NCBI GenBank assembly: GCA_009676745.1
Contig: CP046062.1
Location: 1,349,501 to 1,413,500 of the forward strand
DNA from: Leuconostoc mesenteroides subsp. mesenteroides
GTDB taxonomy: Bacteria > Bacillota > Bacilli > Lactobacillales > Lactobacillaceae
Direction: 5' to 3'
DNA length: 64,000 bases
Shown here in pieces: positions 29,453-37,716 of this stretch; within the stretch, counting starts at the first letter, position 1, and each line of letters starts with the position of its first letter. The translations under genes and the position numbers were made by a program. The notes under the pieces were generated by a model that saw nothing but the letters and a program-made list of their open reading frames with translations, was not told where the DNA came from and ran no database searches.

Positions 29453-30796
29453 ATGGAAAATGGACCTGTGTTTAACTTCCTACAAAAAGTGCTTTTGAAA
29501 CCAATGACCAAAGTTTCGCAATATAGAATTGTGAGGGCTATCATGGCTGCTGGTATGGCTTCAATTCCTTTTACAATTGTAGGATCTATGATATTAGTTT
29601 TGAATATATTGCCGACAGTATTTCCGTTCTTAAATGATTTTTTCGACGCAACATTCTTTAAATTTAGTGATTTGTACATGATTGCTAACACCGCAACTAT
29701 GGGTATTTTGGCGATGTATTTTAGTTTAGCAATTGGCTTTGAATTAACGCGTATTATTCAAACAGAAGATAAATTAAAAGTTGCACCATTAAATGGGGCA
29801 TTCTTATCACTATTTGCCTTCTTTATGTGCTTGCCAGAATTAGTTTTGAAAGGCGGAAAAATTGTTCTGCTTAATACCATATCCAAGGACGAGACAGTCA
29901 TCAATGGATTTAGAATGACTAGCACAATCGACCGTATTGGAACAAGTGGTATTTTCACCGCGATTATCATGGCCGTTTTAGCAGTTTGGTTATATTCATT
30001 CTGTGTGAAACACAATTGGACAATTAAAATGCCAGATGCTGTACCGGAAGGTGTATCAAGATCATTTACAGCATTAATTCCAACTTTTGTGATTGCTGTT
30101 GTTGTATTGGGAATTAATGGTTCCTTAGTATTACTCGGTACGGATATTTTCAAAATGATTGCAATACCATTTGGTTTCGTGACAAGTATGACGAGTACTT
30201 GGCTAGGTATTATGGTAATTGAATTCTTAATTCATGCCTTGTGGATTGTTGGTATTCATGGCGCTAATATTATTTCAGCGTTTATTACGCCTATCTTCTT
30301 AGCAAATATGGTAGCAAATTCAAATGGGGCTAACATACCGTTTGCTGGCGAGTTTAACAATTCTTTTGCTATCTTAGGTGGTTCCGGTGCGACACTCGGA
30401 TTATGCATATTTATTACTTTACTAGCACGTTCCGAACAGTTAAAAGTTTTAGGCCGAGCTTCAATCGTACCATCACTATTCAATATTAACGAGCCGTTAA
30501 TATTTGGCTTGCCAATTGTTTATAATCCTTATCTGGCTATTCCATTTTTCTTGGCACCAATGGTAACAGCTTCAGTTGCTTATGCAGCCATTAACTTCCA
30601 TATCATTCGACCAATTGTTATTCAAGCACCATGGCCATCCCCAGCCGGAATTGGTGCGTTCATTAGTACGGTTGATTGGAAAGCGGCAGTCTTAGCAATA
30701 ATCTGTGTCGTAATAGCTTTCATTATTTACTTACCATTTATCAAAATATATGACAATAAGTTGTACAATGATGAGCAGGGAAAAACACAAGTATAG
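29453..30796 (+). CDS. celB: Cellobiose/lactose-family PTS EIIC
   Basis: Membrane channel subunit, 447 residues with about 10 helices. Family motifs GVSRSFTALIPTF, HALWIVGIHGANI, FAILGGSGATLGLCIF and PSLFNINEPLIFGLPIVYNP contain the sugar-binding His and Glu. Starts 2 bases after the preceding stop. Last gene of the operon, followed by a terminator. Confidence 0.94.
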   Translation: MENGPVFNFLQKVLLKPMTKVSQYRIVRAIMAAGMASIPFTIVGSMILVLNILPTVFPFLNDFFDATFFKFSDLYMIANTATMGILAMYFSLAIGFELTRIIQTEDKLKVAPLNGAFLSLFAFFMCLPELVLKGGKIVLLNTISKDETVINGFRMTSTIDRIGTSGIFTAIIMAVLAVWLYSFCVKHNWTIKMPDAVPEGVSRSFTALIPTFVIAVVVLGINGSLVLLGTDIFKMIAIPFGFVTSMTSTWLGIMVIEFLIHALWIVGIHGANIISAFITPIFLANMVANSNGANIPFAGEFNNSFAILGGSGATLGLCIFITLLARSEQLKVLGRASIVPSLFNINEPLIFGLPIVYNPYLAIPFFLAPMVTASVAYAAINFHIIRPIVIQAPWPSPAGIGAFISTVDWKAAVLAIICVVIAFIIYLPFIKIYDNKLYNDEQGKTQV

Positions 30797-30812
30797 CCTT
30801 AATGGCGATGTA

Positions 30813-30856
30813 TAAAAATACCGGTCTGTATTTAGGTAGCAGATTGGTATTTTTAT
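30813..30856 (+). terminator. Terminator after the cellobiose operon
   Basis: AAAAATACC..CTG pairs with CAG..GGTATTTTTA around a mid-size loop. Confidence 0.72.
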
Positions 30857-30982
30857 ATTCTCAACTTGGACGATTTGCGACATTGAAATTTCAGCAGTAA
30901 GGTTATTACTTGATGATAAAGTTATGTGAAAAACAGAATGAATTATTGACATTTAATAAAAAAATTATGATACAATAGTGCA

Positions 30983-31060
30983 TGTGCTAGGGGCGCCAAA
31001 ATGGCTGAGAAGAACCCTTCGAACCTGAACTGATTAATATCAGCGTAGGAAAGTGCTACA
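30983..31060 (+). ncRNA. TPP riboswitch aptamer 1
   Basis: Contains the THI-box core: CTAGGGGCGCC, GGCTGAGA, ACCCTTCGAACCTGAAC, TGATTAATATCAGCGTAGGAAAG. The CTGAGA bulge and the GAACCTGA segment contact the ligand. A paired P1 is formed by TGT-GC and GC-T-ACA with a bulge. Followed by its own terminator at 31074. Confidence 0.96.
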
Positions 31061-31073
31061 TTTTTTAACGTAG

Positions 31074-31107
31074 CATTTTTCTCTGGTTGAGAAAAATGTT
31101 TTTTTAT
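31074..31107 (+). terminator. Riboswitch 1 expression-platform terminator
   Basis: CATTTTTCTC-TGGTT-GAGAAAAATG followed by TTTTTTT. TAGCA just before the stem can pair with TGCTA of the aptamer's P1, a plausible antiterminator switch. Confidence 0.88.
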
Positions 31108-31142
31108 TGCACAAAATGATTGAGCGAAAGGAATTTTGAAAA

Positions 31143-31160
31143 ATGAATAATAATCACTAG
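31143..31160 (+). other. Five-codon ORF between the riboswitches, likely leader-duplication relic
   Basis: ATG AAT AAT AAT CAC TAG with AAAGGA 10 bases upstream. The surrounding AAAGGAATTT...ATGAATAATAA resembles AAAGGAATTT...ATGATAATAAC at the start of the permease gene (31313-31335). Its last codons are the P1 strand of the second aptamer. Confidence 0.5.
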
Positions 31161-31235
31161 GGGCGTCGCGAAGACTGAGATGATGTATATCGGTCCCTTT
31201 GAACCTGATCTAGTTAATACTAGCGTAGGAAAGTG
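31155..31235 (+). ncRNA. TPP riboswitch aptamer 2
   Basis: CACTAGGGGCGTC, GACTGAGATGA, TCCCTTTGAACCTGATC, TAGTTAATACTAGCGTAGGAAAGTG. P1 CACT/AGTG is perfect. All conserved THI-box segments are present, so it should bind TPP independently of aptamer 1. Confidence 0.96.
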
Positions 31236-31270
31236 ACCAATGTTTGACAACGGTTTGTATTGTTGTCAGA

Positions 31271-31308
31271 AGTGTCCTTTTTTGTGTATTTAGGGACACT
31301 TTTTTTAT
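31271..31308 (+). terminator. Riboswitch 2 expression-platform terminator
   Basis: AGTGTCC pairs with GGACACT, followed by TTTTTTATT. TGACAAC/GTTGTCA at 31245-31268 forms an additional hairpin between aptamer and terminator. Confidence 0.88.
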
Positions 31309-31326
31309 TGGGAAAGGAATTTAATT

Positions 31327-32613
31327 ATGATAATAACAAGACGCAATCGCATTATCAATCATGGCCTAGCCGGAATACAACACGTGTTTGTTTCTAACGT
31401 ATGGTTAGATCCAATTTATGTGGCAGCTGCCGGAGGGCTCTCGCTGAGCTTATCAACTAATCTCGTGAACACAATTTTTATTGTTTCAGGATTAGTTACG
31501 CTTACACAAGCAACAAAATTAGTGAAATTGCCTATTGTTCAAGGACCGTCAGCTGCTTTTGACGCTTTAATGATTAGTGCTGGTAAAAACGGTCAGTTAG
31601 CAACAGCAAGTGGTTCAATTTTACTGAGTGCACTTATTGTATTTTTATTGTCGGTTACAGGGCCTATTAATAAACTGATCAAAGTATTAACACCGGCAAT
31701 TACGGGTACACTAATATTTCTTGTTGGTATTTCTTTAGCTGGATTCACACTATCTGAATTTTTAGGTGGTTATCCAGGGGATAAAGGCTTCTCTTCACCA
31801 ACAACACTTATTTTGTCTATTACTACAGCAACTATTGTGATGCTATTGTCAATATTTGGTAAGGGGTTTTGGAAGCGTTTTTCATTTTTAATCGCTTTAG
31901 TTGTTGGTGATATTCTAGCCGTTTCTTTAGGTGTTGTAGATTACAGCGTGTTATCCACGAAGCCATGGTTTGGCTTGCCTCATTTATTACCCTATGGACC
32001 ACTATCGTTTAATTGGGTTATGTTTTTGACATTTTTTATTGCTTATGTAGTGGCAGTGATAGAGGCTCTAGGAGTTTATCAGGCAGCTGGTGGTACTTTA
32101 AAAGAAAATATCTCACCAAGGCGCATTCAAAATGGGCTAATCGGAGAATCTGCGGGATCAATGTTTTCGTCCTTATTCGGAGGCTTTCCAACAACTGCGT
32201 TTGCACAAAATGTAGGGATTTTAAATCTAACTGGTAACATTTCGAGAATACCAGTAATTATTGCAGGAATTTTGTTTGTCGTATTAGGTTTCATTCCTAA
32301 AATTGGTGCGTTTTTAGCAATAACACCTAGTCCAGTGATTGGTGGCATATTTTTGCCAGCAGCAACAACTTTAATTTTGACTGGATTCAATATTTTGAAA
32401 AAAGCACCTGATAATCATGAGAATAACATGATTATTGGATTGTCTATCATACTCGCGATTGCTCTGCCTAACTACGCGACCGGTTGGTCAGGTGTGACGG
32501 GTGAACTATTATCTAACAGTATATTAGTTGGTGCGGTGTCTGCTATCATTTTACAAATTGCCTTAGTTAATTTGCCACGCTTGATAAAAAGTATAAGGGG
32601 ATCTCATGATTGA
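31327..32613 (+). CDS. NCS2-family permease under TPP control
   Basis: Nucleobase:cation symporter-2 type permease, 428 residues, about 12-14 helices. NCS2 features are GLAGIQHVFVSN near the N terminus, QGPSAAFDALMI, and the GLIGESAGSMFSSLFGGFPTTAFAQNVG segment that carries the family signature for xanthine/uracil/ascorbate permeases. The substrate-contact Gln/Glu positions are partly changed relative to xanthine permeases. Directly downstream of two TPP riboswitches and overlapping the next gene by 8 bases. Inferred substrate: a pyrimidine precursor of thiamine, possibly HMP or an oxidised form. Confidence 0.88.
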   Translation: MIITRRNRIINHGLAGIQHVFVSNVWLDPIYVAAAGGLSLSLSTNLVNTIFIVSGLVTLTQATKLVKLPIVQGPSAAFDALMISAGKNGQLATASGSILLSALIVFLLSVTGPINKLIKVLTPAITGTLIFLVGISLAGFTLSEFLGGYPGDKGFSSPTTLILSITTATIVMLLSIFGKGFWKRFSFLIALVVGDILAVSLGVVDYSVLSTKPWFGLPHLLPYGPLSFNWVMFLTFFIAYVVAVIEALGVYQAAGGTLKENISPRRIQNGLIGESAGSMFSSLFGGFPTTAFAQNVGILNLTGNISRIPVIIAGILFVVLGFIPKIGAFLAITPSPVIGGIFLPAATTLILTGFNILKKAPDNHENNMIIGLSIILAIALPNYATGWSGVTGELLSNSILVGAVSAIILQIALVNLPRLIKSIRGSHD

Positions 32614-33718
32614 AAACTCTAAAAAAATTCAAAGCGACATTATAACTTTCATCAACAAATATAAAGATTATCAAACAGATCAATACGAATTTGAATTTAA
32701 TCAACTAGCTATGCGTATTTTTGCATATCAATTTCAAAACAATGTACCATATAAAAAGTTTGCTCAATTACGAAACAAAAATCTCTTGACTGTAAAAAAC
32801 TGGCGTGAGTTTCCTTTAATCCCGATTCAAGCGTACAAAGAATTAACCCTGTCAACCGAAGATATTAATCAAGCAGCGGATATTTTTTATTCGAGCGGTA
32901 CAACGAATATGAATCATAGAAGCAAACATTATATTTCGAATTTAAATATTTGGGAGGAATCTATGCGGGTAGGATTCAGGAAAAACGTTTTGCCTAACAC
33001 GAATAAAATTCGAATATTTTCTTTGTTTCCGGGGATGACAGATAATCCTAACTCGTCTTTATCTCGTTACATATCAACTGCTATGCGGGAATTTGGTACT
33101 AAAGATAGCCATATATTCTTTGAAAATAACCAACTAAACTATTCGAAATTAATCACTGCTCTTCGAGAAGTGGAAAAAATACAAGAACCCATATTACTTT
33201 TAGGTGCTTCATTTTCTTATGTTCATTTAATAGCATATTTACAGCGACATCAACAGTCCTTTAATCTAGCAAAAGAAAGCATTGTTTTTGATACTGGTGG
33301 GTTCAAGGGCAAGTCAAGAGAAGTGAGTATGTCTGACTTATATGCTGAATTAGAGAGCACATTTCAGGTGAAACGTGAACAAATTATAAATATGTACGGC
33401 ATGACAGAAATCAGCTCGCAATGTTACGATCGAAATGTAAAAGATTATTCAGAAAATAAAACAGTTTATTTTGATAAAACAGCTCCTGCTTGGGTAAAAA
33501 CTCAGGTCTTGGACACTGAAACGTTACAGCCTGTTGCACAGGGTCAACGTGGGCTATTAGCATACTATGATTTGGCTAATTGGGATTCCTGTGTATCCGT
33601 TTTAACTGAAGATATTGTTACCCAAAATAACTATGGTTTCAACATTATTGGTAGGGCAAAAGGATCAGTGGCGAAAGGATGTTCCATTACTGCCGATGAG
33701 CTATTACAACTACAATAA
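32606..33718 (+). CDS. LuxE-like acyl-protein synthetase (acyl-AMP forming)
   Basis: Adenylate-forming enzyme that would activate a carboxylic acid and hold it as a thioester. 370 residues, as in LuxE. Motifs: YSSGTTNMNH (95-104, P-loop like), YGMTE (264-268), GRAKGS near the end. C359 in KGCSITADEL lies 12 residues from the C terminus, the position of the acyl-accepting Cys of LuxE. It overlaps the permease gene and is followed by a LuxC-like gene, recreating the LuxE-LuxC pair of fatty acid reductase without luciferase or LuxD. Substrate here is probably not a fatty acid, given the TPP riboswitch. Confidence 0.88.
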   Translation: MIENSKKIQSDIITFINKYKDYQTDQYEFEFNQLAMRIFAYQFQNNVPYKKFAQLRNKNLLTVKNWREFPLIPIQAYKELTLSTEDINQAADIFYSSGTTNMNHRSKHYISNLNIWEESMRVGFRKNVLPNTNKIRIFSLFPGMTDNPNSSLSRYISTAMREFGTKDSHIFFENNQLNYSKLITALREVEKIQEPILLLGASFSYVHLIAYLQRHQQSFNLAKESIVFDTGGFKGKSREVSMSDLYAELESTFQVKREQIINMYGMTEISSQCYDRNVKDYSENKTVYFDKTAPAWVKTQVLDTETLQPVAQGQRGLLAYYDLANWDSCVSVLTEDIVTQNNYGFNIIGRAKGSVAKGCSITADELLQLQ

Positions 33719-33729
33719 AGGTGTCAATA

Positions 33730-35196
33730 ATGTCTAATAAAGAAATGACAAAAATTAATATTTTTTATGTGCCAGGTAATATTATTTTTGATGATTTAAC
33801 CGAAAAGGTAGTTGAAAATGAAACACATCAACTTGTGTTGTGCTATCCAAAGATATCCGAACAAGAAATAAAAAAAATTACAAAAATAATAACGCACAAC
33901 CGTAATCATTACTTAAAGCATTTAACGGTAAATGAAATTATTGATATTATCGCTCGAGCGGCAGAAAAATGGACTAATCCAGCATATCATTTTCGTAAAA
34001 TAGCAGAGAAAGCAGTCCCTATGGTAACAGGTTATGATGTGGATCAATTTAGTTTAGAGATCAAAAACTTTATTCGCTTATTTCGGGAGAAAGAATTAAA
34101 ACGATTTGTTAATAGTGAGCTCGGTCAGTCAGGTACAGTACTGGATGATTTTCAACCAAACCTTTCCGGTGGCTTTTCAAAATTTTACGGACCGGATTTA
34201 ATATTTCAAATATTTTCTGGTAATGTGCCAGGTATACAATTATGGACACTTATCATGGGGTTACTTGTAAAATCACCAACATTGGGGAAAACTTCTTTTT
34301 CAGAGCCTATTATGCCAGCATTGTTTGTTCAAACGTTAGCTGAAATTGATCCGAAATTTGCGGATACGATTGCTATTATGCCATGGCATAGTGGTGAAAA
34401 ATTCGAGAAGCACTGCCTTGATTTGGCCGATACTATTATTGTATGTGGCAGTAAAGAAACAGTTACATCTGTAAAAAGTAAAGCATCATTAAATAAGCGG
34501 ATTTTAAGTTATGGGTACAAAATTGGTTTGGCAGTAGTGGGTAGGGAAACGCTGACACCAGATCGTTATGTCCAAGTCATTAAAGACTTAGTTGAAGATA
34601 TAACCACTTATGATCAACAAAGCTGTCTAGCTCCGCAGTCAATTTTCATTGAAAGAGGCGGAGCAATAACACCGCAAGAGTTTGCAAGTATCTTGTCCAA
34701 TGAGTTGGATAACTACCAAATTAAATATCCTCGTGCACCGATAAACGAATCAGATAAAATCGCTATCGAAAAGATGCGGCAAGAAGCTGAGATAACATCT
34801 ATAAAAAATGAAGCAACCTCACTATTTCGTAGTGACAATAGTACCGCATGGACTGTTATTTTACATAACAAAAATGGATTTAGCGCTTCTCCTTTAAACC
34901 GCTCAATTCATATTTTTATGGTTGATGATTTGACTGATTTACCACTTGCGCTCACGCCATATCAACAATATTTACAGTCAGCCGGAATTGCGGTTTCTCC
35001 GGATCGTTTGTTCTTATTGGCAAATATCTTGGGAAAAGTTGGCGTTAATCGAATGAGTGCCCTAGGAAAAATGAACCATGTTTCCAGTGGATGGCATCAT
35101 GATGGACACTTTAACTTATTGGATTTAGTTCGTGTGACAGACATTGAGCAGAGCTTAGAATGCTATAGTGAGCAGTTTGATCCAGATGTGGAGTGA
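33730..35196 (+). CDS. LuxC-like acyl reductase
   Basis: Aldehyde-dehydrogenase-fold reductase predicted to take the acyl group from the LuxE partner and reduce it with NADPH to an aldehyde. 488 residues. The catalytic Cys299 lies in DQQSCLAPQS, the LuxC active-site context. IFSGNVPGIQLWTLIMGLLVKSPTLGKTS matches the LuxC nucleotide-binding region. ATG at 33730 behind AAAGGTG is preferred over GTG at 33721. It follows the LuxE-like gene closely and precedes the SDR gene, so all three are likely one enzymatic unit. Confidence 0.88.
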   Translation: MSNKEMTKINIFYVPGNIIFDDLTEKVVENETHQLVLCYPKISEQEIKKITKIITHNRNHYLKHLTVNEIIDIIARAAEKWTNPAYHFRKIAEKAVPMVTGYDVDQFSLEIKNFIRLFREKELKRFVNSELGQSGTVLDDFQPNLSGGFSKFYGPDLIFQIFSGNVPGIQLWTLIMGLLVKSPTLGKTSFSEPIMPALFVQTLAEIDPKFADTIAIMPWHSGEKFEKHCLDLADTIIVCGSKETVTSVKSKASLNKRILSYGYKIGLAVVGRETLTPDRYVQVIKDLVEDITTYDQQSCLAPQSIFIERGGAITPQEFASILSNELDNYQIKYPRAPINESDKIAIEKMRQEAEITSIKNEATSLFRSDNSTAWTVILHNKNGFSASPLNRSIHIFMVDDLTDLPLALTPYQQYLQSAGIAVSPDRLFLLANILGKVGVNRMSALGKMNHVSSGWHHDGHFNLLDLVRVTDIEQSLECYSEQFDPDVE

Positions 35197-35207
35197 GGAA
35201 AATAAAA

Positions 35208-35975
35208 ATGTTATTGAAAAATAAAGTTGCGCTGGTGACGGGCGCCAGTCGAGAAATTGGGGCAGCTATTGCCAAAGAGTATGCGAAACAAGGCGCCTTT
35301 GTTATTATCAATTACCTGAGAAATACCAAAAAGGCTGACGCAGTTGTTTCAGAAATTATTTCAGATGGTGGCCAAGCCATTGCTATAGCATGTGATGTAC
35401 GTGATGAAAAACAAGTAAATAACATGCTGTACGATATTTTTGAAAATTTTAGTACGATTGATATCATTGTAAACAATGCGCTAAGTCAATATCGATTTGA
35501 TCCCAAGCATCGAAAAATGTTCGACCAACTGCAGTGGGTTGACTACCAAAATCAAATGGAAGGTAGTATAAAAGCGGTTTTAAATGTTACTCAAGGTGCT
35601 TTATCAAAATTAAAAACTAATAACAGTAGTCGAATTATAAATATGACTAGTAATTTAGTCAAATCGCCATCAATTCCCTATCATGATTATATTGCCGGAA
35701 AATCTGCACTTCTTGGATTGACGAGGACAATGGCTAGCGAGTTAGGCGCCTTTGGTATCCGAGTAAATGCTATCGCACCAGGATTGACATATCCAACAGA
35801 TGCTAGTCAGTATACACACCGTGATATTCGCGAAGCACTTATTGCGCAAACACCGACTAAACGTTTAACTACGCCAGGGGATGTGGCAGGTTCGGCCGTA
35901 TTTTTGGCATCCAATCTGTCAAACAATATGACCGGTCAATGCCTGTTCGTTGATGGTGGTCTAACGATGCTTTAA
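35208..35975 (+). CDS. SDR-family reductase of the TPP-regulated operon
   Basis: FabG-like short-chain dehydrogenase, 255 residues, candidate for reducing the aldehyde to an alcohol. Catalytic Ser148, Tyr161 and Lys165 (YIAGK) are present with normal spacing. Two departures: the coenzyme motif reads TGASREIG (Glu16 where Gly is usual) and NNAG is NNAL (89-92). Both lie near the cofactor and may tune it. ATG at 35208 behind GAGGAAAA is preferred; the frame opens at GTG 35193 overlapping the LuxC-like stop. No terminator before the thiW-like gene. Confidence 0.85.
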   Translation: MLLKNKVALVTGASREIGAAIAKEYAKQGAFVIINYLRNTKKADAVVSEIISDGGQAIAIACDVRDEKQVNNMLYDIFENFSTIDIIVNNALSQYRFDPKHRKMFDQLQWVDYQNQMEGSIKAVLNVTQGALSKLKTNNSSRIINMTSNLVKSPSIPYHDYIAGKSALLGLTRTMASELGAFGIRVNAIAPGLTYPTDASQYTHRDIREALIAQTPTKRLTTPGDVAGSAVFLASNLSNNMTGQCLFVDGGLTML

Positions 35976-36030
35976 TCAATATAATAATTAAAAAATAAAA
36001 ACGCAATGGATTATGAACAAAGAAAGCATA

Positions 36031-36540
36031 ATGAATAAAAATATTAAGTTAACAAAAATAATGGTCGTTACGATTATAATAGCGCTAGATATCACGTTAT
36101 CTCCAATTTTTAGAATTGAGGGAATGGCACCAATGTCCAGTGTCATGAATATTATTGCTGGTATAATTATGGGACCAGCATATGCAGTTGTTATGGCGGT
36201 AGTCACTGGAATAATAAGAATGGTAATGTTGGGTATACCACCATTAGCTTTGACTGGTTCGATTTTTGGAGCTTTTGGTGCGAGTATCTTGTATAAATAT
36301 GGCCGTAATATGTATTGGGCAATGTTTGGTGAATTTCTTGGGACCGGAATTATCGGATCACTAATTTCAGTTCCAGTGATGGGGTGGTTTACCGGACAAC
36401 AACAAAACTTGTACTGGCTTTTGTATACACCCCGTTTTGTAGGTGCAACCATAATTGGGTCAGCTATCGCTTATTTTATTTTAGTAAATTTGCTAAAAAT
36501 AAATACCTTTAAAGAAATTCAGAGATTGTTTATTGGGTAG
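36031..36540 (+). CDS. thiW: ThiW-type ECF transporter S component
   Basis: Membrane S subunit predicted to bind the thiazole moiety of thiamine. 169 residues, five or six helices. ALDITLSPIFRIEGMAPMSSVMNIIAGIIMGPAYAVVMAVVTGIIRM is the ThiW N-terminal pattern (SP..RIEG..PM....N...G...GP). I favour ATG 36031; the frame also opens at 36013, neither with a strong ribosome site. It ends the TPP-regulated operon, 55 bases after the SDR stop with no terminator between. It depends on an EcfAA'T module encoded elsewhere. Confidence 0.87.
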   Translation: MNKNIKLTKIMVVTIIIALDITLSPIFRIEGMAPMSSVMNIIAGIIMGPAYAVVMAVVTGIIRMVMLGIPPLALTGSIFGAFGASILYKYGRNMYWAMFGEFLGTGIIGSLISVPVMGWFTGQQQNLYWLLYTPRFVGATIIGSAIAYFILVNLLKINTFKEIQRLFIG

Positions 36541-36717
36541 CATAGTTATGAATATTTTGTATAGTGTAGGCTATGGTCCGTCATTATTCAACACTTAACA
36601 AAGAAATATTACAGGGTTACTTTTGTATACTAAATAACTTTAAAGTGCTCATTGTCAATTAGTTTGAAAATGTACGATAATTATTGTATAAAACAAAATA
36701 AGTGACTAAAGATCACC

Positions 36718-36800
36718 ATGAAGATAACAATTTTTGGTAAAGACCATAGGAGCTGATTTTGAAAAAGCTGGTAATGGTGAAGTAAAGAAACTATTTATAT
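36718..36800 (+). pseudogene. Remnant of an NAD(P)-binding oxidoreductase
   Basis: ATG at 36718 reads MKITIFGK, then after a small deletion and frame change IGADFEKAGNGEVKK. Joined, these give the beta-alpha-beta start of an F420-reductase/NADP-binding family protein with the glycine loop deleted. No further coding follows and a terminator lies at 36824. Confidence 0.5.
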
Positions 36801-36823
36801 ACTGCGGCATATCAGTTACTAAG

Positions 36824-36858
36824 AAAAAAGCAACTATTTTTAACATAGTTGCTTTTTA
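36824..36858 (+). terminator. Terminator
   Basis: AAAAAAGCAACTAT...ATAGTTGCTTTTT hairpin downstream of the oxidoreductase remnant. Confidence 0.85.
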
Positions 36859-36950
36859 TAGTACAATCATCCGAACAATACATATGCTTTAATTTTATTG
36901 TTCTAATAAATTTTTTCTTTTGTCTGGATTTTTGTCAAGATCAAAACTGC

Positions 36951-37137
36951 CTCAAGTAGCCATTGAGTCAATAGCTGGACGAATACTTTGGCAAAAAGGA
37001 GATAAACTATACCCTACTTTAAGCGGTACTACTGCAAAAACCTGACGACTAACGAATTCGTATTCTCCCATCTCTCTTAAACTTTAGGTTAACATCTTTT
37101 CATTGATACCAACAAAACTACTTTTTAGTTCTGGAAA
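36951..37137 (-). pseudogene. Remnant of an HxlR-family regulator
   Basis: Minus-strand translation from 37137 gives FPELKSSFVGINEKMLT, a stop and frame change, then SLREMGEYEFVSRQVFAVVPLKVGYSLSPF. This is the HxlR winged-helix pattern (GI..KMLT..LRE....G.V.R......P..V.YSLT). Start codon and N terminus are lost. It faces the oxidoreductase remnant, the usual divergent arrangement of such pairs. Confidence 0.7.
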
Positions 37138-37200
37138 ACATTTTGTTCCTTAAAGTAGTATAGATTTTATTCGACAATTTTTAATTTGAAGTGATATTAG

Positions 37201-37228
37201 TTGTCATATATGTCGTGCGCGATATAAT
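37201..37228 (+). promoter_or_regulatory. Promoter of the MarR operon
   Basis: TTGTCA (37201-37206), 16 bases, TATAAT (37223-37228). An imperfect inverted repeat ATaTgTCG-tgcg-CGAtAT lies in the spacer and could be the MarR operator. Confidence 0.6.
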
Positions 37229-37248
37229 ATTATTTAGGAGGTTACATT

Positions 37249-37716
37249 ATGGATAAAGATGAACATCTTTACGATGAATTGTGCTTATCAATATACAATA
37301 CAAATCGTTATTTTCATCATCTGTATGGTTATGTACTAGAAAAATATGAGCTATCATATTTGCAATATATGAGCTTACTGATTATTTATAAACAGAAATC
37401 GGTGAAATTAATGGATATCGGTGCCGAGCTTGAGTTGTCAAGTAATACATTAACACCTGTAATTGAGAAACTTGTCATTAAGTCTTGGGTTGTTAAAGCA
37501 CAGAGTTCGCAGGATAGACGTGTCAAAGTTTTAAACATTTCTGATCAGAAGGTAACCACTTTTGAACATATTTTGTCTGAGATAAAAAATATACGTGACA
37601 ACTTAATACATCAAAGTGGACGTCCAATCGGTGAAGTATTGCGAGACAATGAAGCCCTTAATCAGATTCTAAAAAATATGATACAAGAAAAAAGAGGTAT
37701 GAAAAATGAATTATGA
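37249..37716 (+). CDS. MarR-family transcriptional regulator
   Basis: 155-residue winged-helix repressor, close to the OhrR/SarZ-like group: LSYLQYMSLLIIYKQKSVKLMDIGAELELSSNTLTPVIEKLVIKSWVVKAQSSQDRRVKVLNIS. No conserved N-terminal peroxidatic Cys of OhrR is seen at about residue 15-22 (YDELCLSIYNTNRYF has Cys12), so redox sensing through that Cys is possible but not sure. AGGAGG precedes the ATG. It overlaps the flavoprotein gene by 11 bases and probably represses this operon. Confidence 0.9.
   Translation: MDKDEHLYDELCLSIYNTNRYFHHLYGYVLEKYELSYLQYMSLLIIYKQKSVKLMDIGAELELSSNTLTPVIEKLVIKSWVVKAQSSQDRRVKVLNISDQKVTTFEHILSEIKNIRDNLIHQSGRPIGEVLRDNEALNQILKNMIQEKRGMKNEL

Noticed and set aside
31143-31160. 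Five-codon ORF as a regulatory leader peptide
   Set aside because: No codon bias or stalling motif, and its resemblance to the permease start points to a duplication relic.
32606-35196. Bioluminescence (lux) operon
   Set aside because: No luciferase LuxA/LuxB or LuxD thioesterase; the pair is linked to TPP riboswitches and ThiW instead.
35988-36452. Minus-strand ORF opposite thiW
   Set aside because: Low-complexity Ile/Pro/Thr-rich reading typical of the shadow of a hydrophobic gene.
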